From Lonsdalea britannica (GTDB lineage: Bacteria; Pseudomonadota; Gammaproteobacteria; Enterobacterales; Enterobacteriaceae), in contig NZ_CAMKXG010000087.1 of NCBI RefSeq assembly GCF_946477055.1, positions 1 through 12,666 of the forward strand: a DNA stretch of 12,666 nt. Direction: 5' to 3'. Shown here in pieces: positions 7,348 through 12,666 of this stretch. Under the pieces are notes generated by a model, which had not been told where the DNA came from, did not search any database, and worked only from the letters and a program-made list of their open reading frames with translations. The position numbers and the translations under genes are program-made. Positions within the stretch are counted from its first letter, which is position 1; every line of letters starts with the position of its first letter.

Positions 7348-7986
7348 TCAATGGACCCGACGCATGGCTGGGCTGAAACGCAACATATCAATGAGGCCAT
7401 CAATCAAAAATGGCGCTTCGGTACTTAATTCGAAGCTTTCCGGCATAAACAACCAGTTTTCCATCACGCCGGAGAGGTAGGCTCGCAGAGCAATAGCCGC
7501 CCGGTGGGCATCCATATCCTCAGGTAACTTGCCGGAGAGAATGCAACGACTCAACAAAACATCCACTTTGTTGTAACAATCAAGGTGGATTTCTTTGCGT
7601 CCGTGGCAGGCCGACTGGATTTCACCAATAAACTCGCATTTATGAAATATAACTTCCATCATCGCGCGCCATTCGCCGTCGCACTCGATCTGCTTCAGCA
7701 TATAAATAAGCACTTCGCGCATAACATGAAGTGGATCATCCGGAAATTTTGCATGATACTCAGTTTCAAAATCAGTCATTTTTGTTTCTGAACGCGCCCA
7801 AATCTCGTTGAACAGTTCAGTTTTGTTTTTGAAATGCCAGTAAATAGCACCTCGTGTTACACCCGCAGCGACCGCAATGTCACACAATGACGTCGCAGAG
7901 ACACCGTGCTCGGAGAAGAGGCGCAGTGCCGTCTCCATAATGTGCTGGCGGGTTTCCTCAGCCTGTTTTTTGGTTTTTCGTGCCAT
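7348..7986 (-). CDS. acrR: TetR-family repressor of acrAB, AcrR
   Basis: AcrR is the local repressor of the acrAB efflux operon. It binds a palindrome in the divergent promoter region as a dimer and lets go when its C-terminal pocket binds drugs or dyes. The 212-residue product (E. coli 215) starts MARKTK. It has the TetR helix-turn-helix at about residues 33-52 (TSLCDIAVAAGVTRGAIYWH), including Arg45, which is important in E. coli AcrR. The C-terminal ligand domain keeps LFHKCEF-like (VIFHKCEF) and SGVMENWLF segments. It is divergent from acrA across 142 bases that hold the operator, so autoregulation is likely. No Shine-Dalgarno is visible before the ATG, and a MarA-type box overlaps the start codon. 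Confidence 0.96.
   Translation of the reverse strand: MARKTKKQAEETRQHIMETALRLFSEHGVSATSLCDIAVAAGVTRGAIYWHFKNKTELFNEIWARSETKMTDFETEYHAKFPDDPLHVMREVLIYMLKQIECDGEWRAMMEVIFHKCEFIGEIQSACHGRKEIHLDCYNKVDVLLSRCILSGKLPEDMDAHRAAIALRAYLSGVMENWLFMPESFELSTEAPFLIDGLIDMLRFSPAMRRVH
7968..7986 (-). promoter_or_regulatory. Candidate MarA/SoxS/Rob box over the acrR start codon
   Basis: Read on the minus strand, the 19 bases from the acrR ATG (ATGGCACGAAAAACCAAAA) match the marbox consensus AYnGCACnnWnnRYYAAAY at every defined position except the last. The site lies about 46 bases upstream of the likely acrA -35 region, in reverse orientation to that promoter. That is the arrangement of class I Mar-regulated promoters. 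It could activate acrAB while hindering acrR. The bases also encode the conserved MARKTK peptide, so part of the match may be due to coding constraint. Confidence 0.55.
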
Positions 7987-8014
7987 AGCATTATTTTAAC
8001 TGAAAGGTGCGATT

Positions 8015-8038
8015 TACATACATTCGTGTATGTATGTA
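8015..8038. promoter_or_regulatory. AcrR operator in the acrR-acrA divergent region
   Basis: Perfect inverted arms TACATACAT (8015-8023) and ATGTATGTA (8030-8038) flank six central bases, giving a 24-bp palindrome. The E. coli AcrR operator has the same arms and length, and differs as far as I recall only in the centre. The site lies just upstream of the acrA -10 and 28 bases beyond the acrR start. Bound AcrR would therefore cover the acrA -35 region and could also block acrR. The dyad is seen directly; its use by AcrR follows from the family. Confidence 0.88.
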
Positions 8039-8061
8039 ACATAGCATGAACTGGATATTAT
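8032..8061 (+). promoter_or_regulatory. Probable acrAB promoter
   Basis: TATTAT at 8056-8061 matches the sigma-70 -10 box at five of six positions. The -35 region at 17-18 bases spacing (around 8032-8038) is poor (TATGTA or GTATGT) and lies inside the AcrR operator. A weak -35 fits a promoter that needs activation by a MarA-type factor and is blocked by AcrR. The start site would be near 8068, leaving a leader of about 60 bases before acrA. Confidence 0.55.
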
Positions 8062-8066
8062 CGCAG

Positions 8067-8099
8067 CAATGGGTTTGGGCTTGTTATCCATTGATCAAT
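8067..8099 (+). other. Dyad-rich acrA leader
   Basis: CAATGG (8067-8072) and CCATTG (8088-8093) are inverted copies that can form a 6-bp stem. The second copy overlaps a perfect ten-base palindrome ATTGATCAAT (8090-8099). I recall similar CAATGG and CCATTGA elements in the E. coli acrA leader, which suggests conservation. Function is unknown: RNA structure and binding of another regulator are both possible. Confidence 0.4.
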
Positions 8100-8128
8100 T
8101 CTCGAATCGGAATCTTGAGGTTTATTTT

Positions 8129-9316
8129 ATGAATAAAAACAGAAGGCTTTTGCCTCTGGCGGCGGTGCTGATGCTTTCTGGCGGCTTAGTACTCACGGGA
8201 TGTGATAATAAGGATGAGAGTCAAAGCAGTGCGGCAGGAAGCGCTCCGGCGGTTGATATTGTTACTATAAAAACAGAACCTCTGAATATCATCACCGAAC
8301 TGCCGGGACGCACCAACTCTTTCCGTGTAGCAGAAGTCCGCCCTCAGGTCGGCGGCATCATTCTCAAGCGTAACTTCGTAGAAGGCGGCGACGTCGAGGC
8401 TGGCGTATCGCTGTACCAAATCGACCCGGCGCCGTATCAGGCTCAGCTCAACAGCGCGAAAGGAACGTTGGCGGAAGCGCAGGCTAACGCCGAAGTCGCA
8501 CGTTTGACCGTCAACCGCTACAAACCGCTGCTGGGCACCAACTACATCAGCAAGCAGGATTACGATCAGGCCGTTGCGACTTCCCGTCAGGCTGACGCCA
8601 CGGTTGTTTCCGGTAAAGCCGCCGTAGACTCTGCCAAAATCAACCTCGATTACACCAAAGTCACCGCGCCGATTTCCGGCCGTATTGGTAAGTCCACGGT
8701 CACCGAAGGCGCCTTGGTTTCCAGCGCTCAGACGACCGCGCTGACCACCATTCAACAGCTCGATCCCATTTATGTGGACGTCACTCAGTCCAGCAATGAT
8801 TTTCTGCGACTCAAGAATGACCTGAAAAGTGGCACTATCCAGGCTGCTAACGGCAAAGCCAATGTCCGCCTGTTGCTGGAAAACGGGACCGAATACGATC
8901 AGCAGGGTACGCTGGAGTTCTCCGACGTGACCGTCGATGAAACCACCGGCTCCATCACACTGCGCGCCATCTTCCCGAACCCTTCTCACAACCTGCTGCC
9001 CGGGATGTTCGTCCGTGCGCGTCTGGATGCGGGCGTTAATCAGAACGCGATTCTGGTGCCTCAGGAAGGCGTCACCCGCACTCCGCGCGGCGATGCTTCC
9101 GCACTGGTCGTGGGTGAAGGGGATAAAGTTGAAGTCCGCTCGGTCACTACGGCTCAGGCCATTGGCGACAAGTGGGTGGTGACTTCAGGCATTAAACCCG
9201 GCGATCGCGTGATTGTCTCCGGCTTGCAAAAGATTAAACCCGGTATGGTGGTGACAGCTCAGGAAGTCAAATCGGACAACACTCAGCAGCCCCAAACCCA
9301 ACCCGCCAAGTCTTAA
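8129..9316 (+). CDS. acrA: RND efflux periplasmic adaptor lipoprotein AcrA
   Basis: AcrA is the membrane fusion protein that bridges AcrB in the inner membrane to TolC in the outer membrane. The 395-residue product (E. coli 397) begins with a lipoprotein signal peptide; the lipobox LTGC places the lipidated cysteine at residue 25, as in E. coli. The mature part has the lipoyl and alpha-hairpin segments (YISKQDYDQAVA, INLDYTKVTAPISGRIGKS), then the beta-barrel and membrane-proximal domains (SITLRAIFPNP, LLPGMFVRARL, TRTPRGDA). I chose the ATG at 8129 because TTGAGG lies about eight bases upstream and it gives the proper signal peptide. An in-frame ATG at 8069 would add 20 leader-encoded residues. 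acrB follows after 16 bases. Confidence 0.98.
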   Translation: MNKNRRLLPLAAVLMLSGGLVLTGCDNKDESQSSAAGSAPAVDIVTIKTEPLNIITELPGRTNSFRVAEVRPQVGGIILKRNFVEGGDVEAGVSLYQIDPAPYQAQLNSAKGTLAEAQANAEVARLTVNRYKPLLGTNYISKQDYDQAVATSRQADATVVSGKAAVDSAKINLDYTKVTAPISGRIGKSTVTEGALVSSAQTTALTTIQQLDPIYVDVTQSSNDFLRLKNDLKSGTIQAANGKANVRLLLENGTEYDQQGTLEFSDVTVDETTGSITLRAIFPNPSHNLLPGMFVRARLDAGVNQNAILVPQEGVTRTPRGDASALVVGEGDKVEVRSVTTAQAIGDKWVVTSGIKPGDRVIVSGLQKIKPGMVVTAQEVKSDNTQQPQTQPAKS

Positions 9317-9332
9317 CAGGAGCCGGTAATCA

Positions 9333-12300
9333 ATGGCTAAGTTTTTTATAGATCGCCCCATCTTCGCATGGGTCATTGCCATTATGGTGATGCTGACCGG
9401 GCTATTGGCGATAACGCAGTTGCCGGTAGCCCAGTATCCGAGCATTGCGCCGCCGTCCGTTGAAGTGACCGCCGCTTATCCGGGCGCAGACGCCAAAACG
9501 GTTCAGGATACGGTAACGCAGGTCATTGAACAGAACATGAGCGGCATCGATAATCTGCTGTACATGTCTTCGAACAGTGACTCATCGGGTAATGCTCAGA
9601 TCACTTTAACCTTTGACTCCAAAGCTAACCCGGACATCGCGCAGGTACAGGTGCAAAACAAACTGCAGCTCGCCATGCCGTTGTTGCCGCAGGAAGTTCA
9701 GCAGCAAGGCGTCAGCGTACAGAAGTCCAGCAGCAGCTTTTTGATGGTGGTTGGTTTTATCAGCGATGATAAAAACACGACCCAACAGGATATTGCGGAT
9801 TACGTCGGCTCCAGCGTCAAAGATCCCATCAGCCGCGTCACGGGCGTGGGTGATACTCAGCTGTTTGGCGCCCAGTACGCCATGCGTATCTGGCTTGACC
9901 CTAACAAACTGACCAATTATCAGATGACCACGTCAGACGTGGTTTCGGCGATTACGGTTCAAAATACGCAGATTGCCGCCGGTCAGTTAGGTGGGACGCC
10001 GCCAGTTCCGGGGCAAAAACTGAACTCGTCAATTATCGCCCAGACAAGACTCAACAATACCGAGCAGTTCGGCAACATCCTGATCCGCGTGAACCAGGAC
10101 GGTTCGCAGGTTCGACTGAAAGACGTCGCCAGAATTGAACTGGGCGGTGAAGACTACAGCGTCGTGGCTCGTTATAACGGCCAACCGGCCTCCGGTCTCG
10201 GCATCAAACTGGCGACCGGCGCCAACGCGCTGGACACCGCCAATGCGGTTAAAGCCGAGTTGGCAAAACTGCAGGCGCAGTTCCCTGCGGGTTTGAAAGT
10301 GGTCTATCCATACGACACTACGCCGTTCGTTAAGATTTCTATTAACGAGGTGGTGAAAACGCTGATTGAAGCTATCGTGCTGGTGTTCCTGGTCATGTAT
10401 CTGTTCCTGCAGAACTTCCGCGCGACGCTCATCCCGACCATCGCGGTTCCGGTGGTGCTGCTGGGGACGTTTGCCATCCTCTCGGCATTCGGCTACTCCA
10501 TCAACACATTGACCATGTTCGCGATGGTATTGGCTATCGGTCTTCTGGTGGATGACGCCATCGTCGTTGTAGAAAACGTCGAACGTGTCATGGCGGAAGA
10601 AGGGCTATCGCCAAAAGAAGCAACGCGGAAATCCATGGGCCAGATTCAGGGCGCGCTGGTGGGGATCGCACTTGTGCTGTCCGCCGTGTTTGTACCCATG
10701 GCGTTCTCCGGCGGCTCAACCGGCGCCATCTACCGCCAGTTCTCCGTCACCATCGTATCGTCTATGGTGCTGTCCGTACTGGTGGCCTTGATCCTGACCC
10801 CTGCCCTGTGCGCCACCCTGCTTAAACCTATTGATAATCACGGTCACGGCAAAACCAAAGGCTTCTTCGGCTGGTTCAACCGCCTGTTCGAAAAGAGCAC
10901 ACATCACTACACCGACAGCGTCGCCAATATTCTGCGCAGCACCGGTCGCTATGTGGTGATTTACCTGCTTCTGGTCATTGGTCTCGGCCTGATGTTCATG
11001 CGTCTGCCCAGTTCGTTCCTGCCTCAGGAAGACCAGGGCGTGCTGCTCACCATGGTGCAGTTACCCGTCGGCTCCACGCAGGAAAGCACGCAGAAAGTGC
11101 TGGATAAGGTGGATGATTACTACCTGAATAATGAAAAGGACAACGTTAACTCCGTCTTTACCGTCAACGGCTTCGGATTCGCCGGACGCGGACAAAACAT
11201 GGGGATCGCCTTCGCCAGCCTGAAAAACTGGGATGAGCGTAGCGGAGCGGAAAACAAGGTCGATGCTATCGCTGGCCGTGCTTACGCCGCCTTCTCTCAG
11301 ATAAAAGAAGGGTTGGTTATTCCGTTTAACATTCCTGCCATCGTTGAACTGGGTACCGCCAGCGGATTTGACTTCCAGTTGGTCGACCAGGGCAACCTGG
11401 GCCATGACAAGCTGATGCAGGCCCGTAACCAGCTGTTGGGTATGGTCGCACAGCATTCGGATACATTGGTGAGCGTACGTCCGAACGGTATGGAAGATAC
11501 GCCGCAATATCGTCTGGATATCGACCAGGAGAAAGCGCTGGCGCTGGGCGTCACGTTAGATGAAATCAACTCGACGCTGGCAACCGCGTTGGGCGGAAGC
11601 TACGTCAACGACTTCATCGACCGTGGTAGGGTGAAAAAAGTCTACGTCCAGGCAGATGCGAAGTTCCGTATGCTGCCCGGCGATATTCAGAACTGGTATG
11701 TGCGCGGCACTGCGGGCCAGATGGTTCCGTTCTCCGCCTTCGGTTCGGCCCACTGGGAGTATGGCTCTCCGCGCCTGGAACGCTATAACGGTTTACCCTC
11801 CATGGAGATTCTGGGGGAAGCCGCACCGGGTAAAAGTACCGGTGAAGCGATGGCCCTGATGGAAGAGCTGGCCTCGCAATTGCCTGAAGGGGTTAACTTC
11901 GACTGGACGGGGATGTCTTATCAGGAACGTCTGGCCGGAAATCAGGCGCCTGCGCTGATTGTCATTTCAGCTATCGTCGTCTTCCTCTGTCTTGCTGCAC
12001 TGTACGAAAGCTGGTCAATCCCCTTCTCCGTCATGCTCGTCGTGCCACTGGGGATTCTGGGTGCGGTCGTCGCCGCCAGTATGCGCGGGTTGGAAAACGA
12101 CGTGTACTTTAAGGTGGGGATGCTCACAACCATTGGGCTATCAGCCAAAAACGCCATCTTGATCGTCGAGTTTGCGAAAGACCTGATGGAAAAAGAAGGG
12201 AAAGGATTGGTAGAAGCAACGCTCGATGCTGTCAGAATGCGTTTGCGCCCCATTCTCATGACCTCTCTGGCCTTCATTCTGGGCGTTGTGCCGCTGGTGA

Positions 12301-12479
12301 TCAGCTCTGGCGCTGGCTCCGGCGCGCAGAACGCGGTCGGTACAGGCGTCATGGGTGGGATGTTGACCGCCACCATTTTGGCTATCTACTTCGTGCCTGT
12401 CTTTTATGTCGTCGTCAGCCGACGCTTCAGTAAAAAGAAAAGCGCTGAGAATACGGAACATCAGCCAGACCAGCACTGA
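9333..12479 (+). CDS. acrB: RND multidrug efflux transporter AcrB
   Basis: AcrB is the trimeric inner-membrane proton/drug antiporter of the AcrAB-TolC pump. It takes drugs, dyes, detergents and bile salts from the periplasm and outer membrane leaflet. The protein has 1048 residues (E. coli 1049; one residue is missing in the loop before GFFGWFNR). The proton-relay residues are all present: D407 and D408 ([12 protein letters not shown]), K939, R970 and T977. The phenylalanine-rich deep drug pocket is also intact (F136, F178, F609, F614, F616, F627), as is the glycine switch loop between them. Twelve membrane segments are expected. CAGGAG ten bases before the ATG is a good ribosome-binding site. 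The gene is translated from the acrAB transcript and followed by a strong terminator. Everything visible suggests a working pump. Confidence 0.99.
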   Translation: MAKFFIDRPIFAWVIAIMVMLTGLLAITQLPVAQYPSIAPPSVEVTAAYPGADAKTVQDTVTQVIEQNMSGIDNLLYMSSNSDSSGNAQITLTFDSKANPDIAQVQVQNKLQLAMPLLPQEVQQQGVSVQKSSSSFLMVVGFISDDKNTTQQDIADYVGSSVKDPISRVTGVGDTQLFGAQYAMRIWLDPNKLTNYQMTTSDVVSAITVQNTQIAAGQLGGTPPVPGQKLNSSIIAQTRLNNTEQFGNILIRVNQDGSQVRLKDVARIELGGEDYSVVARYNGQPASGLGIKLATGANALDTANAVKAELAKLQAQFPAGLKVVYPYDTTPFVKISINEVVKTLIEAIVLVFLVMYLFLQNFRATLIPTIAVPVVLLGTFAILSAFGYSINTLTMFAMVLAIGLLVDDAIVVVENVERVMAEEGLSPKEATRKSMGQIQGALVGIALVLSAVFVPMAFSGGSTGAIYRQFSVTIVSSMVLSVLVALILTPALCATLLKPIDNHGHGKTKGFFGWFNRLFEKSTHHYTDSVANILRSTGRYVVIYLLLVIGLGLMFMRLPSSFLPQEDQGVLLTMVQLPVGSTQESTQKVLDKVDDYYLNNEKDNVNSVFTVNGFGFAGRGQNMGIAFASLKNWDERSGAENKVDAIAGRAYAAFSQIKEGLVIPFNIPAIVELGTASGFDFQLVDQGNLGHDKLMQARNQLLGMVAQHSDTLVSVRPNGMEDTPQYRLDIDQEKALALGVTLDEINSTLATALGGSYVNDFIDRGRVKKVYVQADAKFRMLPGDIQNWYVRGTAGQMVPFSAFGSAHWEYGSPRLERYNGLPSMEILGEAAPGKSTGEAMALMEELASQLPEGVNFDWTGMSYQERLAGNQAPALIVISAIVVFLCLAALYESWSIPFSVMLVVPLGILGAVVAASMRGLENDVYFKVGMLTTIGLSAKNAILIVEFAKDLMEKEGKGLVEATLDAVRMRLRPILMTSLAFILGVVPLVISSGAGSGAQNAVGTGVMGGMLTATILAIYFVPVFYVVVSRRFSKKKSAENTEHQPDQH

Positions 12480-12498
12480 TAGATTCTCTTCAGTCGAT

Positions 12499-12527
12499 AT
12501 AGGCCGCTTTTAGCGGCCTATTTTTTT
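12499..12527 (+). terminator. Intrinsic terminator of acrAB
   Basis: ATAGGCCGC and GCGGCCTAT form a nine-base-pair GC-rich stem around the loop TTTTA, followed by six further T residues. It starts 19 bases past the acrB stop codon. This is a textbook Rho-independent terminator, so the L31 gene downstream probably depends on its own promoter. Confidence 0.92.
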
Positions 12528-12559
12528 GTCCCCTCCAGTCCCATTGATACAAGCCAGAG

Positions 12560-12588
12560 TTGATCGACGAATAAAAAAAGCGCAAAAT
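12560..12588 (+). promoter_or_regulatory. Candidate promoter of the type B L31 gene
   Basis: TTGATC (12560-12565) and CAAAAT (12583-12588) are separated by exactly 17 bases, each matching consensus at four of six positions. Transcription would begin near 12595, inside the Zur-type dyad, so a bound repressor would block the start site. Confidence 0.45.
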
Positions 12589-12589
12589 A

Positions 12590-12606
12590 ATGTTATGTTA
12601 TAACAT
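12590..12606. promoter_or_regulatory. Zur-type operator upstream of the L31B gene
   Basis: ATGTTAT (12590-12596) and ATAACAT (12600-12606) are perfect inverted arms with a three-base spacer. This is the 7-3-7 core of the enterobacterial Zur box as I know it. It lies 16 bases before the start codon of a gene known in E. coli (ykgM) to be repressed by zinc-loaded Zur. Site sequence, position and target all agree. Binding itself is inferred. Confidence 0.85.
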
Positions 12607-12622
12607 CAAACAAAGGCGTATT

Positions 12623-12666
12623 ATGAAACCCAATATTCATCCTCACTACCGCACCGTGCTTTTCCA
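12623..12666 (+). CDS. rpmE2: 50S ribosomal protein L31 type B, first 14 codons (3' part outside window)
   Basis: The visible residues MKPNIHPHYRTVLF are almost identical to the start of the E. coli zinc-independent L31 paralogue YkgM. Type B L31 lacks the zinc-binding cysteines of standard L31. It replaces that protein on the ribosome when zinc is scarce, which frees zinc. AAAGG seven bases upstream is a good ribosome-binding site. The preceding Zur-type operator supports the assignment strongly. Only the N-terminus is in the window, so the absence of the cysteines cannot be checked. A paired L36 paralogue often follows this gene and may lie just outside. Confidence 0.88.
   Translation, partial: MKPNIHPHYRTVLF

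Noticed and set aside
7990..8013. Second marbox-like sequence on the minus strand (ATCGCAC then GTTAAAA)
   Set aside because: Both halves fit the consensus, but the spacing is one base too long. The match at 7968-7986 is better.
8186..8989. 267-codon open frame on the minus strand inside acrA
   Set aside because: Antisense shadow of acrA, with no recognisable domain or start signal.
1..12666. Mobile element, CRISPR array, prophage, toxin-antitoxin or defence genes
   Set aside because: I looked for direct repeats, transposase-like frames and unassigned cassettes and found none. Every frame of size is a known housekeeping gene or its shadow, so no new system can be claimed.

Overview
The window is an ordinary chromosomal stretch from a gamma-proteobacterium of the Enterobacterales. 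Gene by gene it follows the well-known Escherichia coli neighbourhood dnaX-apt-ybaN-priC-ybaM-mscK-acrR-acrA-acrB, here read from the dnaX end, with every gene in the orientation expected relative to its neighbours. The proteins are close to but clearly different from the E. coli K-12 versions I remember. Two genes mark it as not Escherichia: a MiaE tRNA hydroxylase between ybaN and priC, and a type B ribosomal protein L31 gene straight after acrB. I suspect a soft-rot or plant-associated group (Pectobacteriaceae or similar), but that is inference only. Protein identities come from recalled family sequences, not from a search.

Layout. (1) Bases 1-2063, minus strand: ybaN, then apt, then dnaX, whose 3' part runs off the left edge. 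A perfect 12-bp hairpin separates apt from dnaX. (2) Bases 2218-3796, plus strand and divergent from ybaN: miaE, priC and ybaM, closely spaced and possibly one transcript. (3) A 14-bp perfect hairpin lies between the convergent ybaM and mscK. (4) Bases 3859-7986, minus strand: acrR followed by the large mechanosensitive channel gene mscK. (5) Bases 7987-8128: the divergent acrR/acrA control region, with a 24-bp AcrR-type operator, a probable acrA promoter, a MarA/SoxS/Rob-type box over the acrR start codon, and a leader with dyad symmetry. (6) Bases 8129-12479, plus strand: the acrAB operon, ended by a classic intrinsic terminator. (7) Bases 12560-12666: a promoter with a perfect Zur-type dyad and the first 14 codons of the zinc-independent L31 gene (rpmE2/ykgM).

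How the genes work together. AcrA and AcrB form the inner-membrane and periplasmic part of the tripartite RND multidrug pump, which normally docks on TolC (not encoded here). AcrR represses the operon from the operator in the divergent control region, and the MarA-type box suggests global activation. DnaX and PriC belong to replication and replication restart, Apt to adenine salvage, MiaE to tRNA modification, MscK to osmotic protection, and L31B to ribosome remodelling under zinc limitation. These are independent housekeeping functions sharing a conserved neighbourhood.

I see no mobile element, CRISPR array, rRNA or tRNA gene, prophage or unexplained gene cluster. No gene-free stretch reaches 300 bases; the largest gap is 175 bases (1520-1694). 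I found no evidence of a new biological system. The points worth a second look are regulatory sites, gene order and a few start-codon questions.
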